24,422 nt of DNA. Origin: Chthonomonas sp. UBA2387. GTDB lineage: Bacteria > Armatimonadota > Fimbriimonadia > Fimbriimonadales > Fimbriimonadaceae. Location of the stretch: positions 64,201 through 88,622 of the forward strand of contig DDSP01000073.1 in NCBI GenBank assembly GCA_002343445.1, written 5' to 3'. The notes beneath the pieces were generated by a model that had not been told where the DNA came from, did no database searches, and worked only from the letters and a program-made list of their open reading frames with translations. The position numbers and the translations under genes are program-made. This document shows positions 1 to 8,648 of the stretch, one piece after another (the stretch's first letter is position 1; the number at the start of each line of letters is the position of its first letter).

Positions 1-37
1 CCGGAGGTCGTAGGTTCAAATCCTGCCCCCGCACCCA
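1..37 (+). tRNA. tRNA-His (3' part only, cut by window edge)
   Basis: This is the 3' half of a tRNA. The T stem is 10-14 paired with 22-26 around the loop TTCAAAT (15-21). The 3' acceptor strand is 27-33, the discriminator base is C at 34, and CCA is encoded at 35-37. A C discriminator is the hallmark of bacterial tRNA-His, where it pairs with an extra G at position -1. The five-base variable loop (5-9) and overall layout also fit tRNA-His. The anticodon lies outside the window, so the histidine identity is an inference from the discriminator; some other tRNAs, such as certain tRNA-Arg, cannot be fully excluded. Confidence 0.75.
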
Positions 38-42
38 GATTC

Positions 43-67
43 AAAGGCCGCCTTCGGGCGGCCTTTT
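43..67. terminator. Bidirectional hairpin terminator between tRNA and decarboxylase gene
   Basis: A perfect 7-bp GC stem (46-52 with 57-63) closes a TTCG tetraloop. It is flanked by AAA on the left and TTTT on the right, so the A/T flanks extend the pairing. On the plus strand it gives a stem followed by a T run just after the tRNA CCA end. On the minus strand the same hairpin lies 7 bases beyond the decarboxylase stop codon and is followed by TTT. It therefore looks like a shared intrinsic terminator for two convergent transcripts. Confidence 0.85.
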
Positions 68-73
68 CGCTTT

Positions 74-1438
74 CTAGCCCGCCGCTGCGTCCATGATCTC
101 GAGCAGCCGCTCCAGATCGGAGGCTTGGGTGGCGTAGTGGGTCACGCAGGCTCGAATCCCCTTGCGCCCGTCTCCAAGCGGGACCAGCGACACCCACGCG
201 TCGTTGTGGGTGTAGATTCGCTCCAGCCAGGTCTCGTAAGGGATGGCTAAGCCGGGCTTGGTCAACACGACCAGGGCCAGCGGAGAGTGGGCTTCGACCC
301 GGTAGCCGCGCTCCAGCGCCAACTCGGCCAGACGATCGGCCAGAGCGCACTGCCGTTCGATGTGCTCCGCCAAGCCCCGTAGGCCGAGGTGGGCCAACAC
401 AGCGAAGACTTTGAGCCCGATGAATCGGCGCGACCATTGCATCGTCGAGGTGTACGGGTCGGGCATTTCGGCACGACGGGGCGGCATGTAAACGGCGTCC
501 ACACCAAACGCCTCTTGGCAAGCTTCGGCGTGACGGCAGAAGAACATGCCGGCCCCCATCGGGACGCTCAACCACTTGTGGGCGTCCAGCGTCACGCTGT
601 CGGCGCGTTCGATGCCCTCGAACAGGGGCTCGAGTCGGGGCGAGACAATGCCCGCACCTCCCCAGGCCGCGTCCACGTGGAACCACAGGTCTTCGGCCGC
701 GCAAAAGCTCGCCAGGTCGGGCAATGGGTCGATCGCGCCGAAGGCTGTCGTGCCCGCAGTGCCCACCACGATGAACGGTCGCAAGCCCCTGGCACGATCG
801 TGGTCCACTGCGTTGCGGAGTGCTTCGACATCCATGCGTCGGTCCGAATCGGTAGGAACGCGAACCAGCGCCTCTCGTCCCAGCCCGCAGAACTTGACGA
901 TCTTCGCGAAGCTGTCGTGGGCGTACTCGCTGACGTAGCATCGCGCCCCCTGGGTCTCGCCGTCCGCGAACCCTTGCAGACGGGAGATCGCTGCCGCGAG
1001 CACGCCGCTGTGGTTGGCTTCGGCGCCGCCCGAGGTGAAGTTGGCGACGTCGGTTCCTGGCGTGTGGCCAAGCAAACGCTGGAACACGGCCAGTGTGTGC
1101 CGCTCGATGGTCAACGCCCCGAACGCGTGCGAGGCGGCTGCCAACTGGGGGTTGAACCCCGCGACCATCGCGTCTGCGGCAACGGTGATCGGGTGCGTGC
1201 TGGGGTTGAACAGGCCGAAGTAGCGGGGGTGGGTCGTGTGGACGTTGCCCAACTGAAGGTGCTCCGCGATCCAAGGGAGCAGCGCTTCTGCTTGGATGGG
1301 TTCGGCGAAGTCGATCGCCTTCAGGCGGGTTTCCAAGTCGGCGACGCTTGCCCTGGGCAAGACGTTGGGCGCGGTCTCGCGGTGCTCTTGAATGAGCCCG
1401 GCGGCGAGGTGGAGCAGCGACGCGCCGAAGTCGCTCAC
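74..1438 (-). CDS. PLP-dependent decarboxylase, group II (aromatic/amino-acid decarboxylase family)
   Basis: This is a cytosolic pyridoxal-phosphate enzyme of 454 residues that removes CO2 from an amino acid; the substrate is not evident. The glycine-rich cofactor stretch TSGGAEANHSG is at about 135-145. HVDAAWGG at 254-261 carries the Asp that contacts the pyridine nitrogen. DAHKWL at 285-290 contains the Schiff-base lysine, K288. The start is the GTG at 1438, which overlaps the TGA of the upstream alpha-xylosidase as GTGA. A longer open frame to 1531 adds 31 basic, non-family residues and is rejected. There is no clear Shine-Dalgarno sequence, so translation is probably coupled to the xylosidase. 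It is the last gene of the run and is followed by the hairpin at 43-67. Family members include aromatic amino-acid, tyrosine, glutamate and diaminobutyrate decarboxylases; the sequence does not let me choose. Confidence 0.88.
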   Translation of the reverse strand: MSDFGASLLHLAAGLIQEHRETAPNVLPRASVADLETRLKAIDFAEPIQAEALLPWIAEHLQLGNVHTTHPRYFGLFNPSTHPITVAADAMVAGFNPQLAAASHAFGALTIERHTLAVFQRLLGHTPGTDVANFTSGGAEANHSGVLAAAISRLQGFADGETQGARCYVSEYAHDSFAKIVKFCGLGREALVRVPTDSDRRMDVEALRNAVDHDRARGLRPFIVVGTAGTTAFGAIDPLPDLASFCAAEDLWFHVDAAWGGAGIVSPRLEPLFEGIERADSVTLDAHKWLSVPMGAGMFFCRHAEACQEAFGVDAVYMPPRRAEMPDPYTSTMQWSRRFIGLKVFAVLAHLGLRGLAEHIERQCALADRLAELALERGYRVEAHSPLALVVLTKPGLAIPYETWLERIYTHNDAWVSLVPLGDGRKGIRACVTHYATQASDLERLLEIMDAAAG

Positions 1439-3660
1439 GGGACCGGCCACCGCACGACGTTGTCTATGGGTTCCATGACGTTCGAACCTTGTACGATCCG
1501 CCAGCGCTTTGCGTCGCAACGAAAGACCCAAGCGCCGTTGGTCTGGGTCGCTTCGAGGGTCGCTGCGAGTTCACCGTCGGCGTTGAACACTGGGGTGGTA
1601 CCCGGGGCGGGCTCGCCGAAGACATGGAACGCGACGTCTTCCCAGAACCGCTCGGAGTCGGACATCGGAATGATCGCGCCCTCTTTCACCAAGAGAGGAA
1701 GCGTGTGGAAGCCGTGCGTTTCCTTTCGCCAGCCGGGGCCGCCGAGCGACTCGCCTGTCAGGAGATTGGTCCAGGTTCCTTCAGGGACGTAGAACTCCAC
1801 GCCGCTCTCGTGGAAGACGGGCGCGACGAGCAGGGAAGAGCCGAGCATGTACTGCCGGTCGAGGGTGTGGCACGCCGGGTCGTGGGGGAACTCGAACATC
1901 ATGGGCCGCATCATGGGGACGCCCTCTTCGTGCGCTTCGACGGCGCAGGCGTAGAGGTACGGCATGAGTCGCCGCTTGAGAAGGCTGAACTCGCGTAGCA
2001 CGTCCACAGCTTCGTCGTCGTAAAGCCACGGCACGCGGTACGAGGAACTGCCGTGCAACCGGCTGTGAGAACTGAGGAGACCGAACTGAACCCACCGCTT
2101 GTAGAGCGAGGCGGGCGGGAGTCCTTCGAAGCCCCCGATGTCGTGGCTCCAGAACCCGAACCCGCACAACCCCAACGAGAGGCCGCCGCGAAGGCTCTCG
2201 GCCATCGCCTCGAAATCGGACCAGCAGTCGCCGCCCCAGTGGACGGGGAACTTCTGACCGCCGACCGTGGCCGATCGCGCGAACAGAACGGCATCTCCCT
2301 TACCTCGCTTGCGCTCCAGGAGTTCGAACACGGTTCGGTTGTAGCGCTGCGTGTAGAAGTTGTGCATCCGTTCGGTGTCCGAACCATCATGGTACACGAC
2401 GTCTGTGGGAATCCGCTCGCCGAAGTCGGTTTTGAGGGCGTCCACACCGGTGTCAAGGAGTGCCTCCAGATGTCCAGCGAACCAGTCGCAGGCTTGGGGG
2501 TTGGTGAAGTCCACCAGCGCCATGCCCGGTTGCCACAGGTCCCACTGCCACACGTCACCGTTCGGCTTCCGAACGAGATAGCCGCCTTCCTTGCCCTCGG
2601 CGAACAGGCGCGAGGCTTGGGCGATGTAGGGGTTGATCCACACCGAGACCTTGAGACCGCGCGCGTGGAGCCGATCGAGCAGCCCCTTGGGATCGGGAAA
2701 GACGTTCGGGTCCCAAACCAAATCGGTCCACCGGAAGCCTCGCATCCAGAAGCAATCGAAGTGGAACACGCTCAGGGGGATGCCGCGATCTTCCATCCCT
2801 TGGATGAACGAGGTCACGGTCGCTTCGTCGTAGTCCGTGGTGAAGCTGGTCGAGAGCCACAGCCCGAACGACCACGCGGGCGGAAGTGCCGGGCGGCCCG
2901 TGAGCGCGGTGTACTTGCGCAGGACCTCCTTGGGAGTCGGGCCGTAGATGACCACATACTCCAGCGATTCGCCGGGCACGCTCATGTGAACCCGAGACAC
3001 GCGCTCGGATGCCACCTCGTAGGAGACGCGCCCGGGGTCGTTGGCCAGCACGCCGTAGCCCCGGTTGGACATGTAGAAGGGGATGTTCTTGTAGGCCTGC
3101 TCGCTGCTCGTGCCCCCGTCTTCGTTCCAGATGTCCACGGTTTGGCCGTTCTTGACAAAGGCGGTGAACCGCTCGCCCAAGCCATACACTAGCTCGCCAA
3201 CACCAAGGGCAAGGCCCTCCTGAATGTGCGGCTTCCCGTCCAAGGAAAAGTAGGCAGCCGAACGACCTGGGCTCCGGGTGATGGTGCGGCCCTCGGCCAC
3301 GAACCGCAGTTCCCAGCGCTTGCGGTCTACGACGGCGGACAGGCGTCCCGCCCACAGCCGCACGGTTTCCTCGCTGATCTCGATCAGGGGATCGGGCGGT
3401 GTGGCAGTCAACTCGAAGTTCGGGCCGTGGTCGAGGACGCCTTCGAAGTGCGCGATGCGGACGCGGATGGCGTCTTCGGCCAAGGCGGCCAGCCGGACGG
3501 TCAGCACCGGGCCTTCAAGCGTGTCGCCCCGGTGACGGATGGGGCGGGTCGGGACGAGCAGGACGAGTTCTTCGCCTTCTTGCCATGCGTCGTAGACCTC
3601 GGTGGCGTAGTGGGCTTGCACCCCCTTTCGGTGGAGCCAGTTGCCGTCAGTGAACTTCAC
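1435..3660 (-). CDS. yicI: Glycoside hydrolase family 31 alpha-xylosidase (YicI-like)
   Basis: This retaining alpha-glycosidase of 741 residues is predicted to release alpha-linked xylose from xyloglucan-type oligosaccharides such as isoprimeverose. The N-terminus (MKFTDGNWL) matches the YicI subgroup. The aglycone loop FDCFWM is at 301-306. The nucleophile motif KTDFGERIP places the catalytic Asp at 412, and WGGDCW places the acid/base Asp at 478. This is the same 66-residue spacing as D416/D482 of E. coli YicI. No signal peptide is seen, so it should act in the cytoplasm on imported oligosaccharides. The start is GTG; an in-frame TAA lies four codons upstream, and no good ribosome site is visible in the 48-base gap after trmFO. 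Its stop overlaps the decarboxylase start. Other GH31 activities (alpha-glucosidase) are less likely given the FDCFWM and DFGERIP motifs. Confidence 0.93.
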   Translation of the reverse strand: MKFTDGNWLHRKGVQAHYATEVYDAWQEGEELVLLVPTRPIRHRGDTLEGPVLTVRLAALAEDAIRVRIAHFEGVLDHGPNFELTATPPDPLIEISEETVRLWAGRLSAVVDRKRWELRFVAEGRTITRSPGRSAAYFSLDGKPHIQEGLALGVGELVYGLGERFTAFVKNGQTVDIWNEDGGTSSEQAYKNIPFYMSNRGYGVLANDPGRVSYEVASERVSRVHMSVPGESLEYVVIYGPTPKEVLRKYTALTGRPALPPAWSFGLWLSTSFTTDYDEATVTSFIQGMEDRGIPLSVFHFDCFWMRGFRWTDLVWDPNVFPDPKGLLDRLHARGLKVSVWINPYIAQASRLFAEGKEGGYLVRKPNGDVWQWDLWQPGMALVDFTNPQACDWFAGHLEALLDTGVDALKTDFGERIPTDVVYHDGSDTERMHNFYTQRYNRTVFELLERKRGKGDAVLFARSATVGGQKFPVHWGGDCWSDFEAMAESLRGGLSLGLCGFGFWSHDIGGFEGLPPASLYKRWVQFGLLSSHSRLHGSSSYRVPWLYDDEAVDVLREFSLLKRRLMPYLYACAVEAHEEGVPMMRPMMFEFPHDPACHTLDRQYMLGSSLLVAPVFHESGVEFYVPEGTWTNLLTGESLGGPGWRKETHGFHTLPLLVKEGAIIPMSDSERFWEDVAFHVFGEPAPGTTPVFNADGELAATLEATQTNGAWVFRCDAKRWRIVQGSNVMEPIDNVVRWPVP

Positions 3661-3708
3661 GTGGTGATGTTACTGCTTGGAGCTCGCTGGGCAAAGGGCT
3701 CTTCTTCG

Positions 3709-5322
3709 TCAGGGAGACGCTGTTTTGCGAGTGCCTTTGTCAAGCACCTTGATCGCTCCCTGGGGCAACACGACCAGCGGATTCGCTGCATCATGATCCA
3801 CGGCCTCGCAGAAGCAATACAGGTAAGTGTTGCCGTGCCAGATCGCAGGCTCGAGCACGAAGTACTCTGCCCCGAGTTCGACACCTTGAGAGGGAATATC
3901 GCGAGTGGCCCGAACAAGATCAAAGGGCACGGCGAGCGGCCCGGGGACCTCTTTACGCACTTGATCGAGCCACCCGGCGAACGCCTCTTGCGCCGCCGTC
4001 AGCTTCGCCGATTGGCGTGCGCGCTTCTCCTTAATGAACGGCTCGGGCATGGGGAACAGACCCCAGTTGATGTTCATCGGGGCGAACTCGCGTTCGGTGG
4101 CATCGCTCAAATGGGCCAAGAGCGAGCCGTAGGCCGTCGCACGCGGAGGCGTCGGCATCGTGCGCCGATGACGCTTCGCGGCCAACGCCAGTCCGGCATA
4201 GATGCCCATCGCGGCGCTTTCCACATAGCCCTCCACACCCGTAAGCTGCCCCGCGACGTAGACCCCCGGCCGCGCCAGCAGTTCGAGCGAGGGGCTCAGC
4301 GTGCGCGGCGCGTCGAGGTAGGTGTTGCGGTGAATCACCCCGTAGCGCACGAACTCCGCGTTCTCCATGCCGGGGACCAGGCGGAACACGCGCTTCTGCT
4401 CGCCCCACTTGAGCCTCGTTTGGCACGCCACCAGCGAGTAGAGCGTCTTCTCGGCGTTCTCCGGGCGAAGTTGCAGGGCCGCCCAAGGGCGGCGTCCGGT
4501 TCGCGGATCGGTCAGGCCGACGGGCTTGAAGTTGCTGAACGCGAGGCTGCGCGCGCCCTTCTCGGCGATGGCCTCGATGGGCGTGCATCCCGCGAAGTAC
4601 TTCACCTTCTCCAGGAAGCTCTCCTCGGCCTCGATGGGCGATGCATCGCGCTTGCCACCGGCCTCGAACGCGTGGATCGGGGCTCGCTCGGCGGACACCA
4701 GCGCTTCGACGAACCGCTCGTACGACTCCTTGTCGAACGGGCAGTTCAAGTAATCGTCGCCGCCGCCCTTGTCGTATCGGCTTTGGGCGAACACGACGTC
4801 CATGTTTAGGCTTGCCGCTTCGACCGTCGGGCTGACGGCATCGTAAAAGTAGAGGTGCCTACGCCCCGTGAGGTCCGCCAGCCAGGCCGAGAGGTCGGGG
4901 CTGGTGAGCGGTCCGGTGGCCAAGATCGTGTCGCCCTCGCCGAGCTCGTCCGGGTGGAACGTCCTGCGCTCGACCGAGATGTTGGGGTGCTTTTCGATGG
5001 CCTTCGTGATGGCTTCGCCGAATCGCTCGCGGTCCACGGCGAGCGCTTCGCCGCCTGGGACCTCGTTCTCGGCGGCGACGCGAAGCACCAGAGAGCCCAG
5101 GGCCTGCATCTCGGCCTTGAGCTGCCCGGCGGGCGTCGTGGGCAGTTTCGACTTGAACGAGTTCGAGCAGACGAGTTCGGCTAGCCAAGACGTGGTGTGG
5201 GCGGGTGTGCTCTCGTGCGGGCGCATCTCGATCAGCCGCACCTTTTCGCCGCGTTCGGCCAACGCCCAAGCCGCCTCGACACCCGCGAACCCGCCCCCGA
5301 CAACGGTTACGGGGGGCTTCAT
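3709..5322 (-). CDS. trmFO: tRNA (uracil-5-)-methyltransferase, folate/FAD-dependent, with C-terminal extension
   Basis: TrmFO makes 5-methyluridine at position 54 of the tRNA T loop, using methylenetetrahydrofolate and FAD instead of S-adenosylmethionine. The protein has 537 residues. The dinucleotide-binding GGGFAG is at 9-14. LVCSNSFKS holds C52 and FAGCTPIE holds C246, corresponding to the two catalytic cysteines of the family. NCPFDKE is at 193-199, and the FAD-side motif GQLTGVEGYVESA is at about 358-370. The family normally ends near residue 440-455 (here LTAAQEAFAGWLDQV), but this protein continues for 82 more residues that read as folded sequence. The start is the ATG at 5322, overlapping the leuB stop as ATGA; an open frame to 5358 adds 12 unrelated residues. 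A GidA/MnmG assignment is unlikely given the NSFKS and GCTPIE motifs. Confidence 0.93.
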   Translation of the reverse strand: MKPPVTVVGGGFAGVEAAWALAERGEKVRLIEMRPHESTPAHTTSWLAELVCSNSFKSKLPTTPAGQLKAEMQALGSLVLRVAAENEVPGGEALAVDRERFGEAITKAIEKHPNISVERRTFHPDELGEGDTILATGPLTSPDLSAWLADLTGRRHLYFYDAVSPTVEAASLNMDVVFAQSRYDKGGGDDYLNCPFDKESYERFVEALVSAERAPIHAFEAGGKRDASPIEAEESFLEKVKYFAGCTPIEAIAEKGARSLAFSNFKPVGLTDPRTGRRPWAALQLRPENAEKTLYSLVACQTRLKWGEQKRVFRLVPGMENAEFVRYGVIHRNTYLDAPRTLSPSLELLARPGVYVAGQLTGVEGYVESAAMGIYAGLALAAKRHRRTMPTPPRATAYGSLLAHLSDATEREFAPMNINWGLFPMPEPFIKEKRARQSAKLTAAQEAFAGWLDQVRKEVPGPLAVPFDLVRATRDIPSQGVELGAEYFVLEPAIWHGNTYLYCFCEAVDHDAANPLVVLPQGAIKVLDKGTRKTASP

Positions 5323-6383
5323 AGTCGGGAAACGATGGCGTCGCCCATCGCGGCGCAACCGATGGCAGGCTCACCTCGCGCGATGTCTGCGGTCCTCGCT
5401 CCGGAATCGAGCGCCTTGCCGACCGCCGATTCGATCCTGTCGGCGGCCGCCGAGTCGCCGATCGTGAAGCGGAGCATCATGGCCGCGCTGAGAATCGTTG
5501 CGATCGGGTTGGCTTTGTCCTGGCCTGCAATGTCGGGCGCCGAGCCGTGGATCGGCTCGTAGAGGCCAAACCTCTTCCCGTAACGGGAGGCACCCAAGGA
5601 GGCCGAAGGCAGCAAGCCCAGCGAGCCCGTGATCATGGAGGCCTCGTCCGAAAGAATGTCGCCAAACATGTTCTCGGTCAGGATGACGTCGAATTGGCGC
5701 GGATTCCGCACGAGTTGCATGGCGCAGTTGTCCACCAGCATATGGCTGAACTCGATGTCGGGGTTCTCGGCGGCTTTGCGGTCCACGGTCTCGCGCCAAA
5801 GACGGCTGGTTTCCAGCACGTTGGCCTTGTCCACGCTGACGATGCGCTTGCCACGCGTGCGTGCGACTTCGATGGCCGCGTCGGTGATCCGCTCGACCTC
5901 GTGGCGCGAGTAGACGCACGTGTCGAGGGCCGTTTCGCCTCCGTCTCGGCGTTCGCGGGGCTTGCCAAAGTAGATGCCGCCCGTGAGTTCGCGCACCACG
6001 ATCAGGTCCATCAGGGCATCCTCGCCCTTCAAAGGGGAGGCGTCGGCGAGTTGGGGCAACGTTTTGGCGGGGCGGATGTTGGCGAAGAGGCCAAGCTCTG
6101 CCCGCAAGGGAAGCAGGGCACCCACCTCGGGCCTCATGCTGGGCGGCTCGACCTTGTCCCACTTCGGCCCGCCGACCGCGCCGAGCAGCACGGCATCGGC
6201 ACGCTTGCACAGGGCCAGCGTCTCGGGGGGTAGGGGGTGGCCGGTCGCGTCGTACGCCGCGCCGCCGATCAGGGCTTCTTCGAACTCCAGCGCAGCGCCT
6301 GCGGCGCGCAGGACTTTGAGCGTTTCGCGGACGACTTCGGGACCGATGCCGTCACCAGGGAGGACGGCGACAAGGGGGGGCAT
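5319..6383 (-). CDS. leuB: 3-isopropylmalate dehydrogenase
   Basis: This is the third dedicated enzyme of leucine biosynthesis: NAD-dependent oxidation and decarboxylation of 3-isopropylmalate to 2-ketoisocaproate. Its 354 residues match the family length. Visible signatures are LPGDGIGPEV near the N-terminus, GGPKWD, the substrate arginine region LRAELGLFANIRPAK, VRELTGGIYFGKPRE, SVDKANVLETSRLWRE and the metal/NAD motif NMFGDILSDEASMITGSLG. The ELTGGIYFG segment favours LeuB over isocitrate or tartrate dehydrogenases. The ATG start lies 7 bases after the murG stop, and the stop overlaps trmFO as ATGA. No other leu genes are in the window, so this gene has been separated from leuA/leuCD and attached to the cell-wall operon. 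Confidence 0.95.
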   Translation of the reverse strand: MPPLVAVLPGDGIGPEVVRETLKVLRAAGAALEFEEALIGGAAYDATGHPLPPETLALCKRADAVLLGAVGGPKWDKVEPPSMRPEVGALLPLRAELGLFANIRPAKTLPQLADASPLKGEDALMDLIVVRELTGGIYFGKPRERRDGGETALDTCVYSRHEVERITDAAIEVARTRGKRIVSVDKANVLETSRLWRETVDRKAAENPDIEFSHMLVDNCAMQLVRNPRQFDVILTENMFGDILSDEASMITGSLGLLPSASLGASRYGKRFGLYEPIHGSAPDIAGQDKANPIATILSAAMMLRFTIGDSAAADRIESAVGKALDSGARTADIARGEPAIGCAAMGDAIVSRL

Positions 6384-6390
6384 GGGGCGA

Positions 6391-7446
6391 TTATGACAGG
6401 GGGGCCTTGGAGCAGGCCGCGTCGAGCATGGCGAGGATGCGGTCCACGCTGTCGGGCACGATCCACTCGGCGCACTTGGCTTGGATGGCGGCTGGGTCCG
6501 CCTCCCTCCAGTTTCGAACCAATTCCAGCACGCGTTCCGGAGTCGCCTCGGCTTGGGGAAGCAGCGTGGCGATGCCGAGCGCCTCGAACTCGCGGGCGTT
6601 TTCGGTCTGGTGGTCGTCCATCGCGCTGGGCAGGGGCACCAAGATGCTCGGGAGTCCGAACCAAGCGATCTCGGTCATCGTGCTGGCGCCGGCTCGTCCG
6701 AGCACCACCGCCGCCGAGGCCAAAGCGCCGCCCATCTGGGCGACGTCGAGATAGGGTTCGACCCGGTAGCCGGGCCGAGCCTTGGCGGCCGCTTCGGCAT
6801 CGAAGTTGGAGGGTCCTGTGGCGTGGATCCAAGGGTGCGGGGCGTCGCCTTCGGCGGCGCGGGCGGCCACCGCATTCACGGCTTGCGCGCCTTGAGACCC
6901 CCCGACCACGACCACGTGGGTGCGCTCGCGGACCCCTGCGGCCATCGCGACCAGTTCCTTCCTTACGGGTAGGCCGACGCGGGTAGCGCTCGCGCCAAAG
7001 ACCCGCAGCGATCGGTGAAACGTCACGCCGACCGAGGCCGCAACCTTCGCGAAGATGCGGTTCGAACGCCCGGGGATGGAGTTCTGTTCGTGGATGACGA
7101 GGGGCACTCCGAGCTTCCTGGCGGCATACATGATCGGCGCAGCGGAGTAGCCTCCGGTCGAAAACATGACGTCGGGGCGATGAGTCGCCATGGCTTGCCT
7201 TGCCGCTGCCGAGGCCCTCAACAATCCGATCGCCGACTTCCAGCCTCGGAGGGTCTTCAGACTCCAGAGCGGTTGAGCCGGGAAACCCCGGAACTCGATG
7301 CCGGCGACTTGCGAGGCTTGGCCCTCTTGCCCGCGCAACGACCCGAAGTAGGCCACATCCGCGCCACGGGCTCTGGCGCTCTGGGCGACTTCGATGGCGG
7401 GGAAGACGTGCCCGCCCGTGCCGCCTCCCGTGACGATGAGCCTCAT
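6391..7446 (-). CDS. murG: UDP-GlcNAc transferase MurG (lipid II synthase)
   Basis: MurG transfers N-acetylglucosamine from UDP-GlcNAc to lipid I at the inner face of the cytoplasmic membrane, giving lipid II. The product has 351 residues, a normal length for this GT28 family. The N-terminal glycine loop GGGTGGHVFPA is at 7-17. HEQNSIPGRSNR marks the N-domain, GGSQGAQAVN the start of the C-domain, and GRAGASTMTEIAWFGLPS with the following DDHQTENA stretch the UDP-GlcNAc pocket. The start is the ATG at 7446, overlapping the ftsW stop as ATGA. The open frame continues upstream to 8655, but that stretch is a shadow of ftsW. The next gene is leuB, not the usual murC. Confidence 0.96.
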   Translation of the reverse strand: MRLIVTGGGTGGHVFPAIEVAQSARARGADVAYFGSLRGQEGQASQVAGIEFRGFPAQPLWSLKTLRGWKSAIGLLRASAAARQAMATHRPDVMFSTGGYSAAPIMYAARKLGVPLVIHEQNSIPGRSNRIFAKVAASVGVTFHRSLRVFGASATRVGLPVRKELVAMAAGVRERTHVVVVGGSQGAQAVNAVAARAAEGDAPHPWIHATGPSNFDAEAAAKARPGYRVEPYLDVAQMGGALASAAVVLGRAGASTMTEIAWFGLPSILVPLPSAMDDHQTENAREFEALGIATLLPQAEATPERVLELVRNWREADPAAIQAKCAEWIVPDSVDRILAMLDAACSKAPLS

Positions 7447-8648
7447 CGGGCCAAGGCTCCGATGGGATGCTTCGGGGCTTGCTTGGCCTCCTTGGCGACC
7501 TTCTTGGCGGCGGGTTGGCGCAACGATCCCATGGCGATGCCGATTCCCATCCAAAGGGCCAGCACGCTCGAACCTCCGGCGCTGAAGAAGGGAAGGGGGA
7601 CGCCGATCGCCGGGATCGCGCCGGTCGCCATCAGGATGTTCACCGACGACTGAACGGCGATCCACGCGGCCATTCCCGTGCAGAACATGGTGCCGTACGC
7701 ATCCGGGGCGAGGCGAGCCACCTTGAGGAATCGCCACGCGAGAGCGGCCAGCACGCCCATGGCGATCAGACCGCCGACCAAGCCGACCTCCTCGCCGATC
7801 GTGCCGAACACAAAGTCGTTGGTCGCCGCGGGAAGGATGTGCTTGAGGCGGCCGTCGCCCAATCCCACACCGAAGATCCCTCCTTGAGCCAGAGCCAGTT
7901 CGGATTGGGTCGTCTGGTAGCCGATGTCGCTGACGTTGTGGTCCGCCCACCGCTCGTAGTGACGGGCGAACCGTTGCCACCGGTAGTCCTCCATCCGAAC
8001 GGCTCCGATCGCCCCGACCACGAGGACTGCGGTGAGTGCGGCCAAGCTGGTCAATCGTACGTTGCCGACGAACATCATGGCCAGGACGATGGCGACCATG
8101 ATCGAGCCCGTTCCCAGGTCCTCCAACGCGACCCAGCCCGCCAGCCCCAAGGCAAACAAGAACGGCACGAACCGAACAAAGCCCGGCACGACGACATGAT
8201 CGAGATAGCGGGCTGTGCCCCCCAGGCGACCGGTGGGTTGAAACTCGGGTCGCCGGGCGAGCACGCTGGCCAGAAACGCGATCAGGCCCACTTTGGCGAA
8301 CTCGGAGGGTTGCAGACGGATGCCCTGAATCTCGATCCACGACTTCGCGCTGTTCTGCTCGACACCGAACAGGAAGACCAAGACGACCGCGCTCACAAAG
8401 GCGAGCGTGTAGGCGAGCCACCCCAACTTGGACCAGACCGATGGGCCGATGCGCGAGAGCAGCCAGGCCAAGCCCATGCCGAGTCCCACGCAAGCCAAAT
8501 GGGCCAGCACGCCTTTGGCGAACACCCCCTCGCCTCGCGCGATGGAGGCGGCATAGGAACTGTCCACCACGATCAGCGTGCCCAAGAAGCAAGCGAAGAA
8601 AGCCCAGCCGGCGAGATGGATGTCGGGGAATCCGTACCTTGGTTTCAT
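7443..8648 (-). CDS. ftsW: SEDS peptidoglycan glycosyltransferase FtsW
   Basis: This polytopic membrane protein polymerises lipid II into glycan strands at the septum together with its partner penicillin-binding protein, encoded upstream here. The 401 residues contain about ten hydrophobic segments. SEDS-family landmarks are LQPSEFAK (112-119), the acidic EDLGT (176-180), and ATNDFVFGTIGEE with D278, which corresponds to the catalytic Asp. The C-terminal signature is IGVPLPFFSAGGSS. The ATG at 8648 has a good Shine-Dalgarno sequence, GGAGG (8659-8663), 10 bases upstream. A 5-bp inverted repeat (8661-8665 with 8673-8677) overlaps that site. It is separated from mraY by 58 bases, the place where murD usually sits. 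RodA is the close alternative; position beside ftsI and murG argues for FtsW. Confidence 0.92.
   Translation of the reverse strand: MKPRYGFPDIHLAGWAFFACFLGTLIVVDSSYAASIARGEGVFAKGVLAHLACVGLGMGLAWLLSRIGPSVWSKLGWLAYTLAFVSAVVLVFLFGVEQNSAKSWIEIQGIRLQPSEFAKVGLIAFLASVLARRPEFQPTGRLGGTARYLDHVVVPGFVRFVPFLFALGLAGWVALEDLGTGSIMVAIVLAMMFVGNVRLTSLAALTAVLVVGAIGAVRMEDYRWQRFARHYERWADHNVSDIGYQTTQSELALAQGGIFGVGLGDGRLKHILPAATNDFVFGTIGEEVGLVGGLIAMGVLAALAWRFLKVARLAPDAYGTMFCTGMAAWIAVQSSVNILMATGAIPAIGVPLPFFSAGGSSVLALWMGIGIAMGSLRQPAAKKVAKEAKQAPKHPIGALAR

Noticed and set aside
389..1792. 467-codon open frame on the plus strand opposite the decarboxylase and xylosidase genes
   Set aside because: Antisense shadow of high-GC coding sequence: Arg/Gly/Ala/Val-rich translation with no family motif, lying across two well-supported genes.
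3226..4809. 527-codon plus-strand open frame opposite yicI and trmFO
   Set aside because: Same type of shadow; it crosses the junction of two real minus-strand genes and has no recognisable domain.
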